Origin: JAJKIV01 sp036741775
GTDB taxonomy: Bacteria > Gemmatimonadota > Gemmatimonadetes > Gemmatimonadales > Gemmatimonadaceae
Length of the DNA: 64,000 bases
Assembly (NCBI GenBank): GCA_036741775.1
Contig: DAINRQ010000010.1
Coordinates: 34,791-98,790, forward strand
Reading direction: 5' to 3'
In this document: positions 1 to 10,788 of the stretch, piece after piece
How positions within the stretch are numbered: position 1 is the stretch's first letter
Layout: each line of letters starts with the position of its first letter
The notes under the pieces: model-generated
Seen by the model: the letters and a program-made list of their open reading frames with translations, nothing else
Databases searched by the model: none
What the model was told of the DNA's origin: nothing
Position numbers and translations under genes: made by a program

Positions 1-9
1 GAGGCGAAA

Positions 10-408
10 ATGGGAGACTTCACGAAGCTGGCGGTTTGGCGGAAGGCGCACGAGCTGACGTTAGCGATCTATCGTGAGACGTCGCGCTGGCCAAAACACG
101 AACTCTACGGGCTGACGTCGCAAGCGCGCCGTGCCGCAGTCTCCGTTCCCGCAAACATCGCGGAAGGCTGCGGCCGGAACAGCGATGCGGAGCTGGCGAA
201 GCACAGCAGGAACTCGATGGGTTCCGCGAGCGAATTGTCGTACTACATGATCCTCGCCCATGACCTCGATTACATCACTCGACCGTCTCGGGACGACATG
301 CAGGAGTCGCTGTCCGAGGTCCGTCGGATGCTTGCGTCGCTCGAGCGCGTCTCCGCAACGGCCGCAGAATCAGCGGCGCCTTCAGTGAAGTTGCGACGAA
401 AATCCTGA
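10..408 (+). CDS. four-helix bundle protein (S23/IVS-type)
   Basis: A 132-residue all-helical protein of the family first found encoded inside intervening sequences of 23S rRNA genes. Recognisable family features are the opening block with LAVWRKAHEL (about residues 7-16), then YGLTSQARRAAVSVPANIAEG (in two parts, residues 33-53) and the later SELSYYMILAHDL segment. The start has a purine-rich GAGGCG directly upstream. There is no rRNA around it, so this is a stand-alone chromosomal copy. The family is thought to bind nucleic acid, but no biochemical role is settled. It converges on ppdK with 16 bases between the stop codons, and a GCTGATG repeat begins just beyond. Confidence 0.85.
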   Translation: MGDFTKLAVWRKAHELTLAIYRETSRWPKHELYGLTSQARRAAVSVPANIAEGCGRNSDAELAKHSRNSMGSASELSYYMILAHDLDYITRPSRDDMQESLSEVRRMLASLERVSATAAESAAPSVKLRRKS

Positions 409-424
409 CGCGGTCTCCGCCGTT

Positions 425-3124
<2,700 letters not shown>

Positions 3125-3171
3125 GGCGACAGGTGTGGGGAGCGACGCAGCGCTCGTCGTGTTCGATGGGT

Positions 3172-4557
3172 TCAGCAGCCGCAGCCGAATCGGAGTTTGT
3201 CCGGATCGGTCGGAGGCGGCGTCGGGTAGTCGCCCGAAAAGCACGCGTGGCAGAACCCGCCCGGGCCGTCGGGGACGGACTCGAGCATCCCATCCAGCGA
3301 CAGGTATCCGAGGGTATCGACGCCAATGTGGGCGGCGATCTCCTCGGTGGTCATGTTCGCGGCGATCAGCTCCTCGCGGTTGGGCGTATCGATGCCGTAA
3401 TAGCACGGCCCCGTGATCGGTGCCGACGAGACCCGCATGTGCACCTCGCGTGCCCCCGCGGCACGGACCATCGCCACGAGACCGCGGGTGGTGGTGCCGC
3501 GGACGATCGAGTCGTCCACCATGACGACGCTCCGGCCGTCCAGCACCTCGCGCACCGCGTTGTACTTCACCTTCACTTTGGCGTCGCGTCCCGATTGCGT
3601 CGGCTGGATGAAGGTGCGGCCGACATAGTGGTTCCGGATCAGCGCCAGCTCGAGCGGAAGCCCGGACTCCTCGGCGAAGCCTAACGCGGCGGAGTTCGAG
3701 GAGTCCGGCACGCTGAACACGAGCTCCGCGCCCGGAGCAGGGCATTCGATCGCGAGGCGCCGGCCCAGCGCGCGGCGCGCCCGGTCGACCGAGCCGCCGA
3801 AGACCCGGCTATCCGGACGGGAGAAGTACACGTACTCGAACACGCACCGGCGAAGGTCGTGCGCGGGAAACGGGGAAATCGACCGCATGCCGTTCACGTC
3901 AATGGCGACGATCTCGCCCGCATTGACGTCCCGAACCACGGACGCGCCGACGATGTCGAGCGCACACGTTTCGGACCCGACGACGTATGCCCCCTCCGTG
4001 GTCCGCCCGATCACGAGCGGACGCCACCCGCGCGGATCGCGGGCGGCGAGCAGCGTGTCGCCGATCACCACGAGAAGCGAGTAGGCGCCTTCGACGCCCT
4101 GCAACGCCTCGGCGAGCTTCCATTCGGGAGCGTCGGCCGACGACTTCGCGAGCCGGTGGACCAGTACTTCCGAGTCCATGCTGGATGAGAAGATCGAGCC
4201 CTGGTCCTCCAGCTCTCGGCGCAGCTCCGTCGCGTTCGTGAGATTGCCGTTATGCGCGAGCGCGATGTGACCGCCGCGGAAGCGCGCGAGCACGGGCTGC
4301 GCATTCTCGATGGTCGACGACCCGGCGGTGCTGTACCGAGTGTGCCCGACGGCTAGCGTACCGTTCAGCGCGACGACCGAGCTCCCATCGAATCCGTCCG
4401 ACACCAGCCCCATCTTCCGCGCGACTCGCGCGGTACCGTCCTCATCGATGGCGACGATCCCGGCCGACTCCTGCCCGCGGTGCTGCAGCGAGTACAATCC
4501 CAGATGCACGACGGCAGCCGCGTGTGACACGCCGCTGACGCCGAAAATTCCACACAT
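3172..4557 (-). CDS. purF: amidophosphoribosyltransferase
   Basis: First committed step of purine synthesis: PRPP plus glutamine to 5-phosphoribosylamine. The protein starts MCGIFGVSG, so Cys2 becomes the N-terminal nucleophile of the class II glutaminase domain. LQHRGQESAGI follows in the same domain. The PRPP-binding loop VVMVDDSIVRGTT is at about residues 345-357. The C-terminus ends in CGC, and Cys residues in the RSPT...HACFSGDYP region resemble Fe-S-type PurF enzymes, although I cannot confirm a cluster. It begins three bases after the purL stop and is presumably cotranscribed with it. Confidence 0.96.
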   Translation of the reverse strand: MCGIFGVSGVSHAAAVVHLGLYSLQHRGQESAGIVAIDEDGTARVARKMGLVSDGFDGSSVVALNGTLAVGHTRYSTAGSSTIENAQPVLARFRGGHIALAHNGNLTNATELRRELEDQGSIFSSSMDSEVLVHRLAKSSADAPEWKLAEALQGVEGAYSLLVVIGDTLLAARDPRGWRPLVIGRTTEGAYVVGSETCALDIVGASVVRDVNAGEIVAIDVNGMRSISPFPAHDLRRCVFEYVYFSRPDSRVFGGSVDRARRALGRRLAIECPAPGAELVFSVPDSSNSAALGFAEESGLPLELALIRNHYVGRTFIQPTQSGRDAKVKVKYNAVREVLDGRSVVMVDDSIVRGTTTRGLVAMVRAAGAREVHMRVSSAPITGPCYYGIDTPNREELIAANMTTEEIAAHIGVDTLGYLSLDGMLESVPDGPGGFCHACFSGDYPTPPPTDPDKLRFGCGC

Positions 4558-4560
4558 AAC

Positions 4561-6870
4561 TCAGCCACCCACGGTAGAGGAGTATTCTGGCGCCAGCGCG
4601 TCATCCGCTACGGCGACGCGAGTCATGATTGCCGGAATCGCGCCGTGGTACGCGGCCGCGAGGTCATCGATGGGCCGCACCAGCTCCGCGCCCGCGAGTC
4701 TCACGCGAAACGGTCGGTCGCCCGGCTCGACCACGCCGATTCGCCGGGCCGGGACTCCGTGCTCCACGGCAATGCGCTCGACCTCGGCGGGTGCCGAGCT
4801 CGAAACGACGATTCGGCCCTGTGCTTCGCCGAAGAGAAGCGCGCGCGGCGGAATGCCGCCCCACGCCGTGAGGTCCACGGTCGCGGAAAGCGGCTGCGCA
4901 CGATTCGCCATCGCGCATTCGGCCAGCGCTACACCGAGCCCACCATCGCTGCAATCGTGGGCTGACGTGACGACCCCAGAGCGAATTGCCGCGAGCAGTG
5001 CGTCGACGAGCTTACGCTCGGCCTCGAGGTCGCACTGCGGAGGCGCGCCAGCGGTGACGCCGTGAATGCGCGACAGATATTCGGAGGCTCCGAGCTCGGA
5101 CGTGGGGTCACCGAGCAGCACGATCGCGTCACCGACCTGCCGAAATGTGGACGGCGTGACGTGATCGAGGTCGTCGACGAGCCCCACCATTCCAATCACC
5201 GGCGTCGGATACACCGCACCATTGGGGCTTTCGTTGTACAGGGAGACGTTGCCACCGGTCACCGGTGTCCCGAGTGCTTCGCACGCCTCACCCATTCCAG
5301 CGACGGCTTCACGGAACTGAAAGAAGACCTCGGGGCGCTTGGGATTGCCGAAATTCAGGCAATTCGTGATCGCCATGGGGCGCGCACCGGTGCAGGCGAC
5401 GTTCCGGGCCGATTCCGCGACGGCGATCCGCCCGCCGACGCGCGGATCGAGATAGACGTAGCGCCCGTTGCAGTCGGTCTTCACGGCGAGCGCCTTGCGC
5501 GTGCCGCGCAGTCGAAGCACGGCAGCGTCGCCGCCCGGACCAATGACCGTGTTCGTGCGCACCGACGTGTCGTACTGCCGATAGACCCACGCCTTGCTCG
5601 CAATCGTTGGCGACGCGAGAAGCTCCGTGAGCGTCCAGCCGAGATCGCGTTCCTCGGGCCGCTCAGGAATCGCGGAAACGTCGCGGGCGCGCAGCGCCGC
5701 GATCGCCTCGCTCTCTCGCGCATCGGGGTGATACACGGGGCAATCAGTTACGAGGCGCGATCCGGGGAACTCGGCCACGACGCGGTCGCCTTCGGTCACG
5801 CGGTAGACCGGCTCCGCGATGACCTCGCCGATCACCTCGGCCGCAAGGTCCCATTTTTCGAGGATCGCCTTCACGGCGGCTTCGTGGTCACGCCGAGCCA
5901 CGACGAGCATTCGCTCCTGTGACTCGCTGAGGAGGATCTCGTAGGGCGTCATCCTCTCCTCGCGAACCGGAACCTTCGTGACGTCAATCGTGACGCCGAC
6001 GTCGCCGCGAGCCGCCATCTCGGCCGACGATGAAGTGAGGCCCGCGGCGCCCATGTCCTGGATCGCCACGATGTGACCGCTTCGAATGAGCTCGAGCGAG
6101 GCCTCGAGGAGCAACTTCTCGGTGAAGGGATCACCGACCTGGACGCGCGGGCGTTTCGCGTCGCTCTCGTGCGAGAGATCCTCGGACGCGAACGAGGCTC
6201 CGTGAATGCCATCGCGACCGGTCCGCGCGCCGACGGCGATGATCGGATTACCGACGCCTTCGGCCTTCGCGCGAATGAGCTCGTCCTCGCGCATGACGCC
6301 GACGCACATCGCGTTCACGAGCGGGTTCGTCTCGTACGCCGCGTCGAACACCACCTCGCCCGCGACGGTCGGGATACCGACCGAGTTCCCGTAGTCGCCG
6401 ATCCCCTTGACCACGCCAGCGAACAGGTAGCGGACGCGCGGGTGATCGAGCGTCCCGAAGCGCAGGGAGTTGAGCATGGCGATGGGGCGGGCGCCCATCG
6501 TGAACACATCGCGGAGAATCCCGCCGACGCCGGTCGCTGCGCCCTGATAGGGTTCCACCGCCGACGGATGGTTATGCGATTCGATCTTGAACGCAACAGC
6601 GAGCCCGTCACCGACCGCGATGACGCCCGCGTTTTCTCCCGGTCCCTGCAGCACGTAGGGCGCCTTCGTCGGGAGCGTCCGCAACACGGGGCGCGAGTGC
6701 TTGTAGGAGCAGTGCTCACTCCAGAGCGCGCTGACGATGCCCAGCTCGGTGAACGTTGGCTCCCGGCCGAGCATGTCGCGGAGCCGTTGGTACTCGTCAG
6801 GCGTTAGGCCGTGCTCGGCGACCAGGGCGGGTGTGATGACCGGGTCGCCGGGGCGGGGAGTCGCGCTCAC
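4561..6870 (-). CDS. purL: phosphoribosylformylglycinamidine synthase, large subunit
   Basis: ATP-dependent synthetase subunit converting FGAR to FGAM with ammonia supplied by PurQ, with PurS completing the complex. The 769 residues are the usual length of the small, PurS/PurQ-dependent PurL. Diagnostic blocks are SALWSEHCSYKHSRP near residue 46, ESHNHPSAVEPYQGAATG near 95 and DMGAAGLTSSSAEMA near 280. The GTG start at 6868-6870 forms a GTGA overlap with the preceding zinc-ribbon gene. The frame is open further upstream but that stretch lacks family similarity. purS, purQ and purL are all present in the same unit, separated only by the zinc-ribbon gene. Confidence 0.96.
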   Translation of the reverse strand: MSATPRPGDPVITPALVAEHGLTPDEYQRLRDMLGREPTFTELGIVSALWSEHCSYKHSRPVLRTLPTKAPYVLQGPGENAGVIAVGDGLAVAFKIESHNHPSAVEPYQGAATGVGGILRDVFTMGARPIAMLNSLRFGTLDHPRVRYLFAGVVKGIGDYGNSVGIPTVAGEVVFDAAYETNPLVNAMCVGVMREDELIRAKAEGVGNPIIAVGARTGRDGIHGASFASEDLSHESDAKRPRVQVGDPFTEKLLLEASLELIRSGHIVAIQDMGAAGLTSSSAEMAARGDVGVTIDVTKVPVREERMTPYEILLSESQERMLVVARRDHEAAVKAILEKWDLAAEVIGEVIAEPVYRVTEGDRVVAEFPGSRLVTDCPVYHPDARESEAIAALRARDVSAIPERPEERDLGWTLTELLASPTIASKAWVYRQYDTSVRTNTVIGPGGDAAVLRLRGTRKALAVKTDCNGRYVYLDPRVGGRIAVAESARNVACTGARPMAITNCLNFGNPKRPEVFFQFREAVAGMGEACEALGTPVTGGNVSLYNESPNGAVYPTPVIGMVGLVDDLDHVTPSTFRQVGDAIVLLGDPTSELGASEYLSRIHGVTAGAPPQCDLEAERKLVDALLAAIRSGVVTSAHDCSDGGLGVALAECAMANRAQPLSATVDLTAWGGIPPRALLFGEAQGRIVVSSSAPAEVERIAVEHGVPARRIGVVEPGDRPFRVRLAGAELVRPIDDLAAAYHGAIPAIMTRVAVADDALAPEYSSTVGG

Positions 6871-7178
6871 GCGCCCCGCCGCCCAAACAGCGAGCCGAAG
6901 AACCCCGGCCCCCCTCCGGCGTTCGACTGCTCGAGCAGCTCGATCTCGCCCGCGTCGAGCCACACGCCGTTGCACTCCGTGCACCGATCGACCTTGATGT
7001 GGTGGTGCTCCACCTCCTTGAGGTCGGCGCCGCACTTCGGGCACTTCATGTAGTGCGCCTTGCGCTCCGTCTGCGCGCGCGCGACGTCGAGCGCGGCGCG
7101 CCGCTCCTTGATCAACTCCGCGTTGACCTTGGCGAAGTACTCCTCCTCGTTACGACTGGGCTTCTCTTCGGTAGCCAT
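6867..7178 (-). CDS. zinc-ribbon (zf-TFIIB type) protein
   Basis: A 103-residue protein with an N-terminal charged helix (EEEYFAKVNAELIKERRAAL) and a zinc ribbon, CPKCG followed by CTECNGVWLD, the typical zf-TFIIB spacing. The tail is short and glycine-rich (GGGPGFFGSLFGRRGA). Proteins of this type are widespread and uncharacterised. The ATG at 7176-7178 is preceded by AGGTTTGCC on the coding strand. The gene sits between purQ and purL, overlapping the purL start by four bases, so it is translated with the FGAM synthetase subunits. No catalytic residues are evident; a binding or assembly role would be guesswork. Confidence 0.85.
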   Translation of the reverse strand: MATEEKPSRNEEEYFAKVNAELIKERRAALDVARAQTERKAHYMKCPKCGADLKEVEHHHIKVDRCTECNGVWLDAGEIELLEQSNAGGGPGFFGSLFGRRGA

Positions 7179-7234
7179 GGCAAACCTGTAAACCAGAGGT
7201 GAAGGTGTCGAAGGCGAACCGATCGACTGGCGGC

Positions 7235-7927
7235 TCACACGCTCACGTGCGCGAGTACCGACTCGAACAACGGAACGCCGTCCGCCGACCCGACGACCGC
7301 CTCGGCGGCGCGCTCCGGATGCGGCATGAGGCCGAGCACGTTCCCGCGCTCGTTGACAATGCCGGCGATGCCACGCATGGACCCGTTCGGGTCGTACCGC
7401 GGATCGACCTCGCCGCTCGCGTTCACGTACCGGAACACGACCTGCCCGTTTCCCTCGAGGCGATCGAGCGTTGTCTCATCGGCGGTGTATCGCCCCTCGC
7501 CGTGCGCGATCGGGAGTCGCAGCAGCTGGCCGGGCGTGTACTGGTTCGTGAATCGCGTTTCGGTGTTCTCGACGCGGACGTGTGCCTGCTCGCTCACGAA
7601 CTGCAGGCTCTGATTGCGGAGCAGGGCGCCCGGGAGCAGCCCGGCCTCGCAGGCGATCTGGAAGCCGTTGCAAATCCCGATCACCGGGCCGCCGCGATCG
7701 GCATGCGCGATCACCTCGCGCATGATGGGGCTGAACCGGGCGATCGCACCGGCGCGGAGATAATCGCCGTAGCTGAATCCACCGGGCAGGATGATGACGT
7801 CGGCGCCGCGGAGGTCGTGGTCCTTGTGCCAGAGCCAGACTGCCTCCTGACCGAGGACATCCGTCACTGCGTGGAAGGCGTCCTCGTCGGAGTTCGATCC
7901 AGGGAATTTGACGATACCGAACTTCAT
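7235..7927 (-). CDS. purQ: phosphoribosylformylglycinamidine synthase, glutaminase subunit
   Basis: Class I glutamine amidotransferase that feeds ammonia to PurL. The 230 residues start MKFGIVKFPGSNSDED. The nucleophile elbow GICNGFQIACEAGLLPG carries the catalytic Cys (about residue 87), and MPHPERAAE near residue 207 supplies the His and Glu. The ATG overlaps the stop of purS by four bases (ATGA), which decides the start against a longer open frame. The next gene, the zinc ribbon, begins 56 bases downstream, the largest gap in this part of the operon. Confidence 0.96.
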   Translation of the reverse strand: MKFGIVKFPGSNSDEDAFHAVTDVLGQEAVWLWHKDHDLRGADVIILPGGFSYGDYLRAGAIARFSPIMREVIAHADRGGPVIGICNGFQIACEAGLLPGALLRNQSLQFVSEQAHVRVENTETRFTNQYTPGQLLRLPIAHGEGRYTADETTLDRLEGNGQVVFRYVNASGEVDPRYDPNGSMRGIAGIVNERGNVLGLMPHPERAAEAVVGSADGVPLFESVLAHVSV

Positions 7928-8181
7928 GCGTGCTCCACGTTGGCGATCTCGTAGTCTTCGGTCACGGGATTCGCGAGCAGCTGGGCGCACATGTCGCGCA
8001 CCGCGCGTTCCGCGGCTTCGGGTTCGGAGGCCTCGGCGTCGATCACCAGGTGCCGACCGACGCGCACGTCACGAACGCCCTCGAACCCCAGCGAGTGCAG
8101 CGCGTCAGCCACCGCCTTGCCCTGCGGGTCGAGAATGCCGCGTCGGGGGACGATGTGAACGGCGACGCGATAGCGACTCAT
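7924..8181 (-). CDS. purS: phosphoribosylformylglycinamidine synthase subunit PurS
   Basis: An 85-residue ferredoxin-like subunit needed to assemble the PurL-PurQ complex. It shows the family pattern: a YRVAVHIVPRRGILDPQG strand and loop, the LHSLGFEGVRDVRVGRHL block, then ERAVRDMCAQLLANPVTEDYEI. Four-base overlaps join it to pssA upstream and purQ downstream. A longer upstream frame is not family-like and lies within pssA. Confidence 0.94.
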   Translation of the reverse strand: MSRYRVAVHIVPRRGILDPQGKAVADALHSLGFEGVRDVRVGRHLVIDAEASEPEAAERAVRDMCAQLLANPVTEDYEIANVEHA

Positions 8182-9218
8182 GTACGCGGGTCCTCGGGTT
8201 TGGGTGGGCCAGTGATCGGGTTCTGTCGGTCGCCGCGACCACGGCGCCGGCGGCGTCGCCGCCGTTGGGGCGTCTCGGTGTCCGTGACGAGCTCGCCGTC
8301 TGGCGACGCGGCTGCTACGGACGCGTCCGCGCTCGCATCGGCGCGATCGAATCCGCGCCCCGGAGCGCGCTCGGCGAGCGTCGGATCGACGTCGGCTTCC
8401 TCTTCGAGAAAGACGGATCGCCGGTCCGGAACGCGGTCGAGGAAGCCGAGCGCCGCCCACTTCACCGCACCGAAAAGCACGTAGGCCACGAGTGCCGGAA
8501 AGATAAACTCGCGCGGGAGGAAGATGAGCCCGAGTATGCTCCCGCCGACGATCGCCGTGCCCACGAGCTGCCGCGCGGACCGATAGCCGATGGTGGGCAC
8601 CGCGGGATAGGGCACGTCGCTGATCATGAAGTAGGCGAGGCCGACCATGAGCACGCGGAGGATCGTGTGCCAGGGAAGCTCCGCGAGCGTTCGATTATCG
8701 GTGAAGAAGATGATGGCTTCGTTGTAGAGCGGCGTCTGACTGAACCAGTAGTACGCCGCCAGCGTCATTCCCGCGGCCGGACTGGGGAGCCCGTGAAAGT
8801 GTGTCTTCGCGCGGCCTGCCTGCTCCACGTTGAATCGAGCGAGCCGAATGACCGCGCACGAGACGAAGATGAACACGAACATCCAGTCGCCCCCGTTCGT
8901 GTTCAGCGCGGCGAAGTACATGATCAACGCCGGCGCCAGGCCGAACGAGATCGCGTCGACGAGTGAGTCGAGCTCCTCGCCGAAACGACTCCCGGTTCCG
9001 GTGGCGCGGGCAACGCGGCCGTCGAGCGCGTCGGCGACGCCACCGATCACGACGAACAGCGCTGCCCGGTCGAAGCGTCCGCGCGAGGCGAGCACGATCG
9101 CGTAGATCCCGCAAAAGAGGTTCAATAGCGTGAACCCGTTCGGGAGTAGCACGACCGCGCGCTTCACCTCTCGTCCGACTTCGGGGCGTCGGAAACGCCG
9201 CCCTCTCATTGGCCTCAT
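8178..9218 (-). CDS. pssA: CDP-diacylglycerol--serine O-phosphatidyltransferase
   Basis: Membrane enzyme making phosphatidylserine from CDP-diacylglycerol and serine. The CDP-alcohol phosphotransferase signature DG-x2-AR-x8-G-x3-D-x3-D is visible in DALDGRVARATGTGS and FGEELDSLVD (about residues 63-87). Several hydrophobic helices span residues 20-260. The last 80 or so residues are unusual: an acidic and Ala/Ser-rich stretch followed by a run of eight arginines and GRGDRQN. It is coupled by overlap to psd upstream and purS downstream. The next pathway step, Psd, is encoded by the adjacent gene. Confidence 0.93.
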   Translation of the reverse strand: MRPMRGRRFRRPEVGREVKRAVVLLPNGFTLLNLFCGIYAIVLASRGRFDRAALFVVIGGVADALDGRVARATGTGSRFGEELDSLVDAISFGLAPALIMYFAALNTNGGDWMFVFIFVSCAVIRLARFNVEQAGRAKTHFHGLPSPAAGMTLAAYYWFSQTPLYNEAIIFFTDNRTLAELPWHTILRVLMVGLAYFMISDVPYPAVPTIGYRSARQLVGTAIVGGSILGLIFLPREFIFPALVAYVLFGAVKWAALGFLDRVPDRRSVFLEEEADVDPTLAERAPGRGFDRADASADASVAAASPDGELVTDTETPQRRRRRRRRGRGDRQNPITGPPKPEDPRT

Positions 9219-9868
9219 CTGTCCGGAAGCTCCGCGATGACGGTCGTACCCGCGATGGTGGCTTCGCCGGCCTGCACCTTGATGCCCGAACCCGGCGGGA
9301 CGAAGACGTCGACGCGAGAGCCGAAGCGGATAATGCCCATCCGCTCGCCCTGCTCGACGCGCTCGCCCTCGAGGCTATACGTGTGGATGCGGCGCGCGAT
9401 CAGTCCGGCGATCTGCCTGACGAGAATGCGGTGGGTGCCGGTTTCGAGGCCAACGGACGTCTGCTCGTTCTCGAGGCTCGACTGCTCCGTGGCGGCATTC
9501 AGGAACTTCCCGGGGCTTCGAAAAACGTAGCGAACGGTGCCCGACACCGGGTATCGATTCACGTGCACGCTGAACACGTTCATGAAGATCGACACCCGCG
9601 TCGCGCGGCCGTGAATGAACGTGGGCTCATCGACGTCGGTGATCATCACGACCTTCCCGTCCGCCGGAGCGATGACGAGCGCCGCGCCACGTTCGCCCGA
9701 CCGCTCCGGATCCCGGAAGAAGTAGGCGACCCAGAGCGCGAGGAGCGTGAACACGAACGCCAGTAACCACAACGGCCACGACCGGCGGGTCAACGCCGCG
9801 GCGTACGCGGCGATCGCAATGAGTGCCGCGATGACGATGAACGTCACACCCTCGCGCGCGAAGTTCAT
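9215..9868 (-). CDS. psd: phosphatidylserine decarboxylase, short (archaeal-type) form
   Basis: Makes phosphatidylethanolamine from phosphatidylserine. The 217-residue length and two N-terminal hydrophobic segments (about residues 8-25 and 30-48) fit the short Psd form. FFRDPER, PADGKV and MNVFSVHVNRYPVSG are family blocks. The self-cleavage site creating the pyruvoyl cofactor is the Gly-Ser in RFGSRVD (about residues 181-187). The gene is joined by four-base overlaps to purC and pssA, so both steps of the PE branch are made from the purine operon transcript. Confidence 0.93.
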   Translation of the reverse strand: MNFAREGVTFIVIAALIAIAAYAAALTRRSWPLWLLAFVFTLLALWVAYFFRDPERSGERGAALVIAPADGKVVMITDVDEPTFIHGRATRVSIFMNVFSVHVNRYPVSGTVRYVFRSPGKFLNAATEQSSLENEQTSVGLETGTHRILVRQIAGLIARRIHTYSLEGERVEQGERMGIIRFGSRVDVFVPPGSGIKVQAGEATIAGTTVIAELPDR

Positions 9869-10788
9869 GCGAGCCCCGTGGTATCGAGGGCTGTTCCCGT
9901 GAGGCGGCGATACGCGTCGAGGTAGCGCGCGCTCGTCGCCTGCACGACGGCCTCCGGCAGCGTTGGTGGTGGGTAGTCGCCGGTCCAGCGCCCCGCCTCA
10001 CGCTCGCCGTCCAGGTAATCGCGGAGCGGCTGCTTGTCGAAGCTCGGCTGCGAGCGTCCCGGCGCGAACGCGTCGGCGGGCCAGAAGCGCGAGCTGTCGG
10101 GTGTCAGCACTTCGTCCACGATCATGATGCGTCCGTCACGCACGCCGAACTCGAATTTCGTATCGGCGATGATGATGCCGTGCGGCTCCGCGATCTCGCA
10201 CCCGCGCGCGTAGACGAGCCGCGTCAATCGCTCCAGCTCGCGCGTCGGTTCGTCGCCGACGATGCGCGCCATATGCTCGATGGTGATGTTCTCGTCGTGC
10301 CCCGTCTCCGCCTTCGTGGCAGGGCTGAAAATCGGCGGCTCGAGGCGATCACTTTCGCGCAATCCGGGCGGCAGCGGCTCTCCCGCGAGCGTACCCGACG
10401 TTCGGTACTCCTTCCACGCCGAGCCGGCGATGTAACCGCGGATGACGCACTCCACTGGGAACACCTCGGCGCGCCAGACCAGCATCGCGCGACCGCGGAG
10501 GAGGTCGCGATGCGCGTCGAGTGCCGGCACCTCGCGCACGATGTCGTCCACCTCGGCGGAGAGCATGTGGTGCGAGACGTCGGCTTCCATGCGCCTGAGC
10601 CACCAGGCCGTGAGCTGCGTCAACACCGCGCCCTTGAATGGCACCGTCTCGCGCATGACGACGTCGAACGCGCTCACCCGATCGGTGGCAACCACGAGGA
10701 GGCGATCGGCATCGACCTCGTAGACGTCACGTACTTTGCCGCGGCGCAGCGCACGCAGCGGCAGTGTCGTCGTAGCGACGCCGATCAT
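9865..10788 (-). CDS. purC: phosphoribosylaminoimidazole-succinocarboxamide synthase
   Basis: Condenses CAIR with aspartate using ATP to give SAICAR. RRGKVRDVYEV (glycine-rich ATP loop, residues 15-25), TDRVSAFDVVM and the IIADTKFEFG block identify it. At 307 residues it belongs to the longer SAICAR synthases with a C-terminal extension (DYPPPTLPEAVVQ, SARYLDAYRRLTG). The ATG overlaps the purB stop by four bases, so purB and purC, which catalyse successive reactions, are translationally linked. Confidence 0.96.
   Translation of the reverse strand: MIGVATTTLPLRALRRGKVRDVYEVDADRLLVVATDRVSAFDVVMRETVPFKGAVLTQLTAWWLRRMEADVSHHMLSAEVDDIVREVPALDAHRDLLRGRAMLVWRAEVFPVECVIRGYIAGSAWKEYRTSGTLAGEPLPPGLRESDRLEPPIFSPATKAETGHDENITIEHMARIVGDEPTRELERLTRLVYARGCEIAEPHGIIIADTKFEFGVRDGRIMIVDEVLTPDSSRFWPADAFAPGRSQPSFDKQPLRDYLDGEREAGRWTGDYPPPTLPEAVVQATSARYLDAYRRLTGTALDTTGLA

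Noticed and set aside
10..408. 23S rRNA intervening sequence
   Set aside because: The four-helix protein belongs to that family, but no rRNA sequence flanks it in the window.
3125..3745. A 207-codon N-terminal extension of PPDK as a fusion domain
   Set aside because: It lies antisense-parallel to purF in another frame, has no family similarity, and PPDK has a normal N-terminus at 3124.
6871..7044. Upstream extension of PurL
   Set aside because: It overlaps the zinc-ribbon gene in another frame; the GTGA overlap gives a normal PurL start.
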